Below are positions 25,268-33,545 of a stretch of 33,605 bases of DNA, in pieces. The stretch covers positions 1-33,605 of the forward strand of contig CAIOTJ010000219.1 of the NCBI GenBank assembly GCA_903861195.1, written 5' to 3'. This stretch comes from an uncultured Planctomycetaceae bacterium (GTDB lineage: Bacteria > Planctomycetota > Planctomycetia > Planctomycetales > Planctomycetaceae). The notes beneath the pieces are model-generated. The model was not told the DNA's origin. It did not search any database and saw only the letters and a list, made by a program, of their open reading frames with translations. A program made the translations under genes and the position numbers. The number at the start of each line of letters is the position of its first letter. Within the stretch, counting starts at the first letter, position 1.

Positions 25268-28200
25268 GTGCGGAAACTTCCTTCACCCTTCCGATCCCTG
25301 CTCCCTGTGGCTGCCTGCTGCATCGCCCTGGTGCTGACTCTGGCGTCTGCGGTGATTCCGCTCTCGGCCGGCACCAAAGAGCGGCCCCCCCTGAAAAGCT
25401 CGAAGGGGCGTCCCTCGCAGGCTCAGCCCGAAGAGTCGGCCGACGGCGAGGAGAGCGACTCACTCGACCTCCCCGCGACGGGCGAAAGCCGCCGCATTCG
25501 CCTGAATTACCTGCGGTCGAACTGGAAGAAAGTGCTCAACGATGTCGCCAAGAGCATGGACAAAGAACTGGTGGCGGACGAAATTCCCGCCCGCCCGTTC
25601 AGTCGCATCGACCGGAAGCAGCACTCCCCGGAAGAGGCGCTCCGCATTCTGAATCGCGAACTGGCCGCGATGGGTCAGAAACTGGTCGTCAAGGGTGACC
25701 ACCTGGTCCTGATCAGCACCCATCAGCAGCGAATGGATTACAGTCCGGCAGTGGTCAAGGGGGAGGATGAGCGCCGGCGTGAAGCCGAAGCGCACGAAGC
25801 CACCCTGGCCGCGGAGGAGGAACTGGCGCAGCTCAAGAAGCGTCGTCCGGCCCAGGCCCAGGCCGTCTGGCCCCCCCGCGGACGCGAGACCATCGAAGAG
25901 GCCGAGACCGAGTCTCCCCGGCGGCTGGCGAACAGCGCTCGTCGGGTCCGTCCGGCGACCGTCGAGGAGGACGATCTCGAAGAGACACGTCCTCTGCGCA
26001 AAGTGCGCCGGGTGGCCGCCGAGGTCGAAGCCGACTCGTCCGAACTGGTCGAAACCGAGATCCGCCTCTCGAACCGCGATGCCGGCAGCATCGAGAAGTC
26101 GCTGCTGAAGGCGTTCAAGGGAAGTACGCAGCGTCTCGCCAAGGGTCCCGGAGGACTCGAAGGCTTCGCCATCCTGGCCCCTTCGGAAGATCCCGGGGCG
26201 CGTCGCGTGCGGTTCCGGATTGGCGTCGACGAAGAACGGAACTCGATCCTGGTGGAAGCGACCGAGCAGGAAACCCCGGCCATCGTCCGGTTGGTCCGGG
26301 CACTCGACAAGCTTCCTCCGGGAGATCAGGGCGCAATCCGAGCCATCCCCTCCAACAAGGCCGACTCGCGCCTCGCCAAGTCGCTGCAGACCGAACTCGA
26401 CCAGTTGGTGCTGGCGACCCGTATGCAGGAGGCCCGGGACGCCGCGGGCGATGACGCCGACAACGCTGCACCGGACGACGAAGAGCCCGCCGCTCCTGCC
26501 CGCGGGCGCCCCGAGGGGGGCCGTGCGGGCGCGGGGGCCCAACAGGGAATGCCCATCCCCCAGGCTCTCCAGGGAAGCTTGAAGGGAGAAGTCTCGATCG
26601 AGGCGGTCCCCGATCTCAACGTGTTCATCATCAAGGGGAATGAGAAGGACGTCGAAACCGTCATGAGCATTCTCAAGGAAATCGAGAAGCTCAGCGAAGC
26701 CAGCGCCCCGGTGGTCCGCATGGTTCCGGTGGAACATCAAAACAGCGAAGCGCTCGCCACTCTGCTGACGGCCGTTTATGACCGCATCAGCCCCAAGCAG
26801 GCGGCGCGCGGCGGACAGGCCAGCACGTCGTCGGTGGCGTTGTTCCCGGTCGCCCGGCCCAACGCCCTGCTGATCGTCGCTCCCCAGGCCGACCTCGACG
26901 CCATTCTTGAACTGCTCGAACAACTCGACCAGCCCAGTGATCCCACGCTCGAATACAAGGTCTTCCGCCTGAAGTACGCGGTTCCGTCCCAGGTCTCAGA
27001 CACCATCAAGCAGATGTATCCGGTCGGCCAGACCGCCACCCCGGGCCAGGCGACCACCAACAACGCCAACAACTCGACGGCGGTCCTCGCTCCCCGCGTG
27101 GTGGTCGTTCCCGACAGCCGCACCAACTCGGTCATCGTCCAGGCCCGTCCCCGCGACATGGCCGAGGTCTCGATGCTGATCAACGACCTCGACACCCTGG
27201 GGTCCGACTCGGTCAATCAACTGCGCATCTTCCCCCTCCAGAACGCCCTGGCCGACGAACTGGCGGTCACGCTGCAGCAGGCCATCATCGCGGTGCTGAC
27301 ACCGGCCCGGATCCAGGCGCAGAACCAGGGGGCGGGTGGCGGGGGCTTCGGCGGCGGTGGTGGCAATCAGCAGATCCAGAACGAGGACCTGCGGGATGTG
27401 AAGAGCTCGATCATCGAGTTCCTCGACGCCGAGGGGGACGACGGCCGGGCCGTCCGCTCGGGCATCATCTCCGACATCCGCATCAATCCCGACGCCCGCA
27501 CCAACAGTATCGTGGTGACCGCCCCCGCCGAGAGCATCGCGCTCATCGAGACCCTCATCAAGCGGCTCGACAAGCCCGCTTCGGCCGTCGCCGAAATCAA
27601 GGTCTTCCCGCTCTCCAACGCCGACGCCTCCGGGATGGTGGCCCTGCTGGAGGGATTGTTCGCGGCCCAGGCGCAGCGGCAACGGGGGGGGGCCGGCGGA
27701 CAGGGCGGATTTGGCGGGGGACTCCCCCTGGCCGGCACCGATGACGCCAGCAGCACCCTCATTCCCCTGCGGTTCTCGGTCGACACCCGCACCAACAGCA
27801 TTATCGCCATCGGCGGTGGAGACGCCCTCGAAGTGGTGCATGCCGTGCTGCTGTCGCTCGATTCCAGCGACGTTCGCCAGCGGCAAAACCGGGTGTACGC
27901 CCTCAAGAACAGCCCGGCCGCCGATGTGTCACTGGCCATTCAGCAGTTCCTGCAATCGCGACGGCAGATCGAACAGCAGGATCCCGCCCTGGTCAGCGCG
28001 TTTGACCAATTCGACCGCGAGGTCGTTGTGGTCCCCGAACCGGTCGGCAACAAACTGCTGATCAGCGCCACTCCCCGCTACTTCGACGACATCATCCAGA
28101 TCATCCGCGAGCTGGATCAGGTCCCCAAGCAGGTGATCATCCAGGCCCTGCTGGTCGAAGTCGAACTGACCAGCAATGACGAATGGGGCGTGGAACTGGG

Positions 28201-29569
28201 CATCCAGGACTCCATCCTGTTCGATCGCAGCGCGATCACCGAACTGGTTCAGGTCCCCACCACCAACACCTCCCCCAACGGGGTGCAGACCACCACCCAG
28301 ACCATTGTCTCACAAAGCTCGACCCCCGGGTTCAACTTCAACAATAACCCCCTGGGGAACAACACCTCCCCCAATCTCAACACCCAGCGAGTCGGCGGAC
28401 AGGCCCTCAGCAGCCTCGCAGTCGGCCGGGTGAATGGCGACCTGGGCTACGGGGGCCTCGTGCTGGCCGCAGGCTCGGAAAGCGTCAGCGTGCTGCTGCG
28501 GGCCCTCGCCGCCCGTCGCCGTATCGACGTGCTCAGCCGCCCGCAGGTCCAGGCCCTCGACAACCAGCTGGCCACCATCCAGGTCGGTCAGGAAGTTCCC
28601 CGCGTCGACAGCTTCACCATCAACCAGAACACCGGGAACGCCACCCCCATCGTGCTGCCCCGCAACGTTGGCATCATCCTCGAGGTCATCCCCCGCATCA
28701 GCCCCGAAGGGATGGTTGTGATGGAGGTCTCGGCCCGCAAGGACGCCCTCAATCCCCAGGGGATCCCCCTCTTCACCAATCCCAACGGCAGCGTGATCAC
28801 CTCGCCGATCATTGACACCACCAACGCCCAGACCTCGGTCATCGTCCGGACCGGGCAGACGATTGTGCTCGGTGGCATGATCACCAGCTCGAACACTGTC
28901 GAAGAACGCAAGGTTCCGCTTCTGGGTGACATCCCCCTGCTGGGACAACTTTTCCGGGCCGACTTCAAGCGGACCCGCCGAACGGAACTGCTGATCTTCC
29001 TGACCCCCCGCATCATCCGGAATGAAGAAGAGGCCGAGATGATCAAGGAGATCGAAACCCAGCGGATCAACTTCATCGAATGTCAGGCCGAGTCGATCCA
29101 CGGTCCCCTCTTCGGTGTCCCGAGCGAAGACCTCGGCGGCTACTCGACCTCGACCAACCTCGGGCCGGTCACCAACCCCTCCAACCGCCCCCTGGAAATG
29201 AACTACACCCCGGGCGTCACCCCCGAGCCGCTCCCCGAGACCGGTCGGCCCAGCCGTGTGATTCCGCCCCCCCCGGAGCCTGACAGCAGCCTCGACGAAC
29301 CGACCCTGGCTCCTCCGGCGGGCCGCTCCGGGGTGAAACGCCCGACCGTTCCCGCCCGGGCCACCACGAAACTGAGTCGGGCCAAGGCAGAACCCCCTGC
29401 GGACCCCTCCGATGAAGATCAGGAGTATGCCGACTTCGAACTGGCGCCAGTCCGGCAGGTCGCAGCCAAACCGGGGAAATCAGCCGCCAAAGCTCGCGAG
29501 ACGACGACCGCGGCTGGAACGTCCCGACCAGCCAGCCGCCGCAAGCCGGCGGCCGTGAATGACGACTGA
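25268..29569 (+). CDS. Oversized secretin (GspD/PilQ-type) with seven N-type repeats
   Basis: A 1433-residue outer-membrane pore subunit starting at GTG 25268. Residues 1-34 form a signal peptide. Residues 73-150 resemble a short N0/STN-type domain (RRIRLNYLRSNWKKVLNDVA). A charged low-complexity region follows (150-260). Seven repeats of the secretin N-domain pattern, a strand-helix-strand with endings like RTNSIVVTAPAES and a final helix ending in LDxP, begin at about residues 261, 355, 482, 561, 648, 775 and 871; the usual number is three or four. Gly-rich loops lie in the fifth and sixth. The secretin core runs from about 955 to 1250 (VIIQALLVEVEL, VLSRPQVQALDNQLATIQVG, VRTGQTIVLGGMI, VPLLGDIPLLGQLF, LLIFLTPRII). 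A Pro/Lys/Ala-rich tail closes the protein. No secretion ATPase or inner-membrane gene lies next to it. Confidence 0.94.
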   Translation: MRKLPSPFRSLLPVAACCIALVLTLASAVIPLSAGTKERPPLKSSKGRPSQAQPEESADGEESDSLDLPATGESRRIRLNYLRSNWKKVLNDVAKSMDKELVADEIPARPFSRIDRKQHSPEEALRILNRELAAMGQKLVVKGDHLVLISTHQQRMDYSPAVVKGEDERRREAEAHEATLAAEEELAQLKKRRPAQAQAVWPPRGRETIEEAETESPRRLANSARRVRPATVEEDDLEETRPLRKVRRVAAEVEADSSELVETEIRLSNRDAGSIEKSLLKAFKGSTQRLAKGPGGLEGFAILAPSEDPGARRVRFRIGVDEERNSILVEATEQETPAIVRLVRALDKLPPGDQGAIRAIPSNKADSRLAKSLQTELDQLVLATRMQEARDAAGDDADNAAPDDEEPAAPARGRPEGGRAGAGAQQGMPIPQALQGSLKGEVSIEAVPDLNVFIIKGNEKDVETVMSILKEIEKLSEASAPVVRMVPVEHQNSEALATLLTAVYDRISPKQAARGGQASTSSVALFPVARPNALLIVAPQADLDAILELLEQLDQPSDPTLEYKVFRLKYAVPSQVSDTIKQMYPVGQTATPGQATTNNANNSTAVLAPRVVVVPDSRTNSVIVQARPRDMAEVSMLINDLDTLGSDSVNQLRIFPLQNALADELAVTLQQAIIAVLTPARIQAQNQGAGGGGFGGGGGNQQIQNEDLRDVKSSIIEFLDAEGDDGRAVRSGIISDIRINPDARTNSIVVTAPAESIALIETLIKRLDKPASAVAEIKVFPLSNADASGMVALLEGLFAAQAQRQRGGAGGQGGFGGGLPLAGTDDASSTLIPLRFSVDTRTNSIIAIGGGDALEVVHAVLLSLDSSDVRQRQNRVYALKNSPAADVSLAIQQFLQSRRQIEQQDPALVSAFDQFDREVVVVPEPVGNKLLISATPRYFDDIIQIIRELDQVPKQVIIQALLVEVELTSNDEWGVELGIQDSILFDRSAITELVQVPTTNTSPNGVQTTTQTIVSQSSTPGFNFNNNPLGNNTSPNLNTQRVGGQALSSLAVGRVNGDLGYGGLVLAAGSESVSVLLRALAARRRIDVLSRPQVQALDNQLATIQVGQEVPRVDSFTINQNTGNATPIVLPRNVGIILEVIPRISPEGMVVMEVSARKDALNPQGIPLFTNPNGSVITSPIIDTTNAQTSVIVRTGQTIVLGGMITSSNTVEERKVPLLGDIPLLGQLFRADFKRTRRTELLIFLTPRIIRNEEEAEMIKEIETQRINFIECQAESIHGPLFGVPSEDLGGYSTSTNLGPVTNPSNRPLEMNYTPGVTPEPLPETGRPSRVIPPPPEPDSSLDEPTLAPPAGRSGVKRPTVPARATTKLSRAKAEPPADPSDEDQEYADFELAPVRQVAAKPGKSAAKARETTTAAGTSRPASRRKPAAVNDD

Positions 29570-29580
29570 GTCGCCTCTCG

Positions 29581-29616
29581 AACCGGGGGTGAGGGTCTCG
29601 TCCCTCCCCCCGGTTT
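29581..29616 (+). terminator. Hairpin terminator or attenuator after the secretin gene
   Basis: AACCGGGGG-T-GAGGG (29581-29595) pairs with CCCTCCCCCCGGTT (29602-29615) as a 14-bp stem with one bulged T and a six-base loop; only TTT follows. It lies 12 bases past the secretin stop and could partly end transcription before the lipoprotein gene. Confidence 0.6.
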
Positions 29617-29635
29617 CCGATGCCTGTGTGCTCTC

Positions 29636-29685
29636 GCCACTCCCTGTCTCCCTCCTCCCTGCCTCCCTCCTCCCGCCCCCCCCCC
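29636..29685 (-). repeat. Polypyrimidine / G-quadruplex-type tract before the lipoprotein gene
   Basis: Six C runs of at least three (29642, 29650, 29657, 29665, 29672 and the C10 run at 29676-29685) are spaced every 7-8 bp, so the minus strand meets the canonical G-quadruplex pattern. It contains two imperfect 15-bp tandem units, CCCTGTCTCCCTCCT and CCCTGCCTCCCTCCT. It ends four bases before the ATG of the lipoprotein, where a Shine-Dalgarno would be expected. Confidence 0.7.
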
Positions 29686-29689
29686 ACTC

Positions 29690-30781
29690 ATGTCACTCCC
29701 GACAACGTCTCCGCTGCGACGAGTCGTGGTCTTGGCCTCCGCCCTGTTGCTGGCCGCCAGCGGCTGCACATCACTGGGCAACTTCCACCTTGGCCAGGAA
29801 CGCATTCCCCAAGCCTCTCCCAAGAATCCCATCGTCCAGGTGCTGGCGATGTGGCAGCCGGGAGAAGGCCCCGGGATCGACAACAAGACCACCCGCGGCT
29901 TCGTGGGAACCATGTACTTTTTCACCTCCAAAAGCCCCATCGCCGCCAAGACCAGCGGGAGCGTCTCCGTCTACCTGTTCGACGACCAGGGGGCAGAGGA
30001 TGAACAGGTCAAACCACTGCATCACTTCATCTGGGAGAGCAAAGACATCGCCCAGCTCGGGCAACCCGGGAAACTGGGGCAGTCTTACACGATCTTCATC
30101 CCGTACACACGACCTGGGTTTCACAAGGCGCAGTGCAGCCTGCGGGTGACCTACACCCCTGATGCCGGATCGCCGGTCAACTCGGAAATGGCCTACGTGG
30201 CCCTGCCCGGCCGGAAGTACCGCGACACTCAGGACTCGGACCAAGCCGCGTTGAAAGCACGCAAACGCGCTCACACCAGCGAAGAGGAAGACGACGGAAC
30301 TCCCGAGATTCGCTCACTCGAAATGGGCCGGAGCGACCGAAATGCGTTGCCGCACAGTGAACTGGCACGCCGGATTGAATCGATCGATCTGACCGCCCTC
30401 CGGAAACCCAAAGACTCTCCGGGTCTCTCCGCGACCCCGTTGAACGAGCGAGAACGAGCCCGCATCATGCGGGAACTGCAGCAGCAGGGCGAGGAGTTCG
30501 CTGTCGCCGAGCAGGCCGCTCCCGCCTCACGCCGCAAGCCGGTGCGCCGCGAGGTGGTCCTCGCCAACCACGAGGAGCTCGACGAGGAATTCGCGGCAGA
30601 CTTGGACGACGACGACCGGGAACCGGGAACGGTTCCGGAGCGACGGGTGAACTCGAGCCGCCTCAGCAACTCCCGGCAGTCCCCCTCGCGAGACAACACA
30701 AGGGGACGAGACCAGGACCGTGTGCTTCGACGGCGGGTTCTGTCAGCGGCCGATGAGTGGCCGGAAACCGAGGAAGACTGA
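29690..30781 (+). CDS. Lipoprotein adjacent to the secretin gene
   Basis: A 363-residue protein with a type II signal peptide: RR then the hydrophobic VVVLASALLLAASGC, with lipobox AASGC near residue 26. Residues 40-180 look like one beta-rich domain (GFVGTMYFFTSKSPI, SGSVSVYLFDDQGAEDE, SYTIFIPYTRPGFHKAQCSLRVTYTP). The C-terminal half is charged, mostly Glu/Asp/Arg, and appears disordered. No known family was recognised. Being the next gene after the secretin, it might help pore assembly as pilotins do, but this is inference only. No Shine-Dalgarno is visible; a C10 run stands there instead. Confidence 0.8.
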   Translation: MSLPTTSPLRRVVVLASALLLAASGCTSLGNFHLGQERIPQASPKNPIVQVLAMWQPGEGPGIDNKTTRGFVGTMYFFTSKSPIAAKTSGSVSVYLFDDQGAEDEQVKPLHHFIWESKDIAQLGQPGKLGQSYTIFIPYTRPGFHKAQCSLRVTYTPDAGSPVNSEMAYVALPGRKYRDTQDSDQAALKARKRAHTSEEEDDGTPEIRSLEMGRSDRNALPHSELARRIESIDLTALRKPKDSPGLSATPLNERERARIMRELQQQGEEFAVAEQAAPASRRKPVRREVVLANHEELDEEFAADLDDDDREPGTVPERRVNSSRLSNSRQSPSRDNTRGRDQDRVLRRRVLSAADEWPETEED

Positions 30782-31156
30782 ACGGCCCATAGGTAACAGG
30801 CGAACACCTCCAAGGGGAGCGGATGACATCGGGGTCCGTTCGCATCGAGCGCTGCCGAGTCGCACCGAGGCGAGCGCGCGGTCGGCTTGGGCCCCAGTGA
30901 CGTGGCGTTCGACCAGAAACACGAGGATCAGCCTGCCAGCAACCGGGGGGGCATGCCAGGGCGGTTCGGGACCGAGTTTGGTGACTTTTCAGCATGGGGG
31001 GGGCAGCGGTCCACCGGGCCAAGTGGGGGGGCGCGACGCGTCGATGCCAAGAGTCCCCTCTTCACTTCGGTGTGTCGCTGCGATAGCATTTCATTCTCAA
31101 GTTCTGCACGGCAGCCTTCGGGAGCCCGCAGGTTCCCTTCCCTGGAGTCGACCCGC
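30782..31156. other. Intergenic region upstream of the BON-domain gene
   Basis: 375 bases. It contains two G runs (G8 near 30996 and G7 near 31025) but no clear promoter, hairpin with T tract, or RNA gene. An open frame continues through it in phase with the BON gene, but it shows no signal-like start; I regard it as non-coding. Confidence 0.55.
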
Positions 31157-31957
31157 ATGGCCTCTTGCAATTCACCGTGGGTTGTGATCACGACGCTGGC
31201 AGTGGGCGTCGTGGTTTCCACAGCCTCACCCGCGGCGGCCCAATTGTTCGGGCAAAGCAGCCCCAACAGCGGCCAGAATGGCCGGGGGACCGCTTCCATG
31301 GGGGCCCGCGGCAGCACCAGCGGCGCGTCGGGTTCGCAAATGCAGTTTGGCGGTCCGTCCCTGGGAGGCCAGTCAACTGGCAGTCAAGGGCTCGGGCAGA
31401 ATCAGACGGGGCTCGGCCAGGCCGAGGGTTCGATGCGGGGCTCGACCGCCGGCGGCCGTTTCGTGGGAATGCGGCAGTCAGGGCAGGCCGCTCAGATGCC
31501 CAATATCAACGGCATGATGAACGGCCGGAACAACCGGAACGGCATGCTGAATCAGTTTGGCCAGCAGGGACAATTCGGCCAGCAGAACCGGAACAATCAG
31601 AATCGTAATCGCAACCAGCCAGGCCAGCAGGGGATGGGTCAGAATTTCAACGGCCAATCCAACCAAGCCCAGAGCCGTCAGATTCGGCCGACGCTCAAGG
31701 TCGGTTTCGAGTTCGACCCCGCCGAAGTGACTCCCGCCCAAACCCGGCTCGCCGCCCGCATTGAAAAACTCAATGACCGGAAGCAGTTCCAGGGGATCGA
31801 CATGCGGACCGAAGGAGACACGGTCGTCCTGCGGGGGGTCGCCAAAGATGCGGCCACCAAACGGTTGATGGAAAAAATGGCGATGCTCGAACCCGCCATC
31901 AAGTCGGTTCGCAACGAAATTCGAGTCGTCGGCGAAGCACGCGACGAAGACGAATAG
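31157..31957 (+). CDS. Exported Gln/Asn/Gly-rich protein with C-terminal BON-like domain
   Basis: The ATG at 31157 gives 266 residues with a signal peptide (VVITTLAVGVVVSTASPAAAQ) and GGAG nine bases upstream; the frame reaches to 30887 without a better start. Residues 25-170 are low complexity, rich in Gly, Gln, Asn and Ser, including NNRNGMLNQFGQQGQFGQQ. The last 80 residues resemble a BON domain: an amphipathic helix (RLAARIEKLNDRKQFQGI), VVLRGVAKDAATKRLMEKMA and VRNEIRVV, the family's alpha-beta order, with an acidic tail. BON domains bind phospholipid or envelope surfaces. It may act in the envelope near the secretin, but the link is by position only. Confidence 0.8.
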   Translation: MASCNSPWVVITTLAVGVVVSTASPAAAQLFGQSSPNSGQNGRGTASMGARGSTSGASGSQMQFGGPSLGGQSTGSQGLGQNQTGLGQAEGSMRGSTAGGRFVGMRQSGQAAQMPNINGMMNGRNNRNGMLNQFGQQGQFGQQNRNNQNRNRNQPGQQGMGQNFNGQSNQAQSRQIRPTLKVGFEFDPAEVTPAQTRLAARIEKLNDRKQFQGIDMRTEGDTVVLRGVAKDAATKRLMEKMAMLEPAIKSVRNEIRVVGEARDEDE

Positions 31958-32225
31958 TCGCGTACATGCTGCCAGCACTCCGCTCCCTCCCCGCTTGCCG
32001 CTCCGCGGAGCATCCATCGGCTGGGAGAGAAGGCAATCCGGTGTCGCAACGACGGACGACAGGTGCTTCGGCCCCCCCCTTGGGGCACCTCTCCAAACGA
32101 ACGGCCTGATCGACTCATCAGAGATTCGCGGGGACATCGCAAATTCCCCCTGCCCCAACCTGAAGTCCAACGCCGGACCGGCCTCTCACCTCATCACCTC
32201 TTCCCTCATCACAGCATCGCCGCTG

Positions 32226-33458
32226 CTATGGCGGCGATTGCCCGGCCAATTCCCGGGCACTGAGGGCCGCTTTTCGCCAGGTCTCCGCCAGCGCGCGCTG
32301 CCCCAGTTCGTCACAGAGGGCCGCCAGACGCTCGCGAATCTCAAAATCGGCGGGGCGCTGCATCGCCGCGCGGTACATGTCGAACAGCTCGCTCCGTTTG
32401 ACTTCCGACTCACGGTAGCGGGCCAATTCCCGTTCGTACGCCTCCGTCTCCCCAGCCGCCTGGTACGCCAGAGCCAGCTGATAGCGGGTCTGAAAGTCGT
32501 GCGGCTCTTTCGCCAGCAACTCTTCGTAAATGGCAATCGCTCCCTGGCGGTCCCCCTCATCCAGCTGCATCCGGGCCCGCAACAGCCGGACCCGGACCGA
32601 GTCGGGACGTTCCTGCTCGGCCTGCGCCAGCAACTTCCGAGACTCATCCAGTTCGCCCATGCTCCAGAGACACTCACTCCGCATCACCAGCACAGGAACA
32701 GCCTCAGACACCGGTTCGAGGATCTCCAGAGCCGCGGTATAGTCTCGCTGCTCAATCAGGCATTGGGCCAGTTCGGTGCGAATGGCCCGCTGCACTTCCT
32801 CGGGGGGAGATTTCTCCAGCGCCTGCCGGTATTGCAGGATGGCCTCGGTGTAGTTGGCGTAGTCGGCATTCAGAATCAATCCCGCCAGCCGGAAGGCACG
32901 GTGGTCCTCCGGATCCAACCGCTCAGTCTCCTGCAAGGCCGCCAGGGCGAAGTCCATCGCTCCCAGATTGTGATAGACCGTGGCCAGATTGCGGTGGTTT
33001 TCTGGATCGGACGCATCCTCCTCGATCAACAGCTTCAGCAGTTGCTCGGCCTCTCCCCAGCGCTGCAGCCTCATCAGGCACTCGGCCGACCACTGCAGCA
33101 TCGGCCGACGAAGGGTCCCGGCCGGCGGCACCCGGGTGATCTGCTTCAGGGCGGCCGCATGATCTCCACTGAAAATCAACCCCACCCCCAGCAGCAGTTT
33201 GAGATGCTCGCCCGTTCCCGGATACTCGCGCAGCGCCTCGACCGTCGTCCGGAACTTCTCTTGATCTCCTCGACGGGCGGCTGCCAATGCCTCGTCCAGC
33301 AGCCGCTGGACCTGGGTCACGGTCGCCGAGATGTCGGGCCTCCGAGAGGCGGCCGATTGTCCCCGATGCCACCTCCAGGCCCCCAAGGCCGCCAGGGCCA
33401 GCAACAGGGCTCCCGCGCCCCAGAGAGCCGCTCGTAAACCTCGGTTTCGCGATGGCAA
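32226..33458 (-). CDS. Membrane-anchored TPR protein
   Basis: A 410-residue protein with an N-terminal transmembrane helix (ALWGAGALLLALAALGAWRW) after a few basic residues, so it is anchored in the inner membrane. The rest is tandem tetratricopeptide-type helix pairs, roughly eight, such as AVYHNLGAMDFALAALQETERLDPED, with repeated LGDL/A-type spacing and AAxxA. Such proteins act as scaffolds for complexes in the periplasm. The start is a TTG at 33458 with GGAG eight bases upstream; no ATG is nearer. It converges on the BON gene, with 268 bases between stop codons that hold a perfect 12-bp palindrome but no T tract. Confidence 0.85.
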   Translation of the reverse strand: MPSRNRGLRAALWGAGALLLALAALGAWRWHRGQSAASRRPDISATVTQVQRLLDEALAAARRGDQEKFRTTVEALREYPGTGEHLKLLLGVGLIFSGDHAAALKQITRVPPAGTLRRPMLQWSAECLMRLQRWGEAEQLLKLLIEEDASDPENHRNLATVYHNLGAMDFALAALQETERLDPEDHRAFRLAGLILNADYANYTEAILQYRQALEKSPPEEVQRAIRTELAQCLIEQRDYTAALEILEPVSEAVPVLVMRSECLWSMGELDESRKLLAQAEQERPDSVRVRLLRARMQLDEGDRQGAIAIYEELLAKEPHDFQTRYQLALAYQAAGETEAYERELARYRESEVKRSELFDMYRAAMQRPADFEIRERLAALCDELGQRALAETWRKAALSARELAGQSPP

Positions 33459-33484
33459 CGCCCACTCTCCTCACCGGATGGCAA

Positions 33485-33518
33485 AGGAGCCTTCCGGGCG
33501 GGTTCCCGAAAGGCTCCT
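33485..33518 (-). terminator. Terminator of the right-edge minus-strand gene
   Basis: On the minus strand AGGAGCCTTTCGGG and CCCGGAAGGCTCCT form a 14-bp stem with one G-T wobble and a six-base loop, followed by TTTGCC. It begins 28 bases after the stop of the partial gene at 33546, so it ends that transcript just before the TPR gene. Confidence 0.8.
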
Positions 33519-33545
33519 GACGAACCTGCGTGTACGCCAGGTCAA

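Noticed and set aside
25460-26923. A 487-residue minus-strand frame inside the secretin gene.
   Set aside because: Antisense shadow; no start signals, and the other strand is clearly a secretin.
32000-32011. Perfect palindrome GCTCCGCGGAGC between the BON and TPR genes.
   Set aside because: No T tract on either side and GC-rich 12-mers of this kind are expected by chance; left as uncertain.
32216-32238. Eight-bp stem (ATCGCCGC/GCGGCGAT) across the stop codon of the TPR gene.
   Set aside because: It overlaps coding sequence and has no T tract, so it is not called a terminator.
31995-33437. A 480-residue plus-strand frame over the TPR gene.
   Set aside because: Antisense to a clear TPR protein; Gln/Arg/Leu-rich composition is the complement of the TPR codons.
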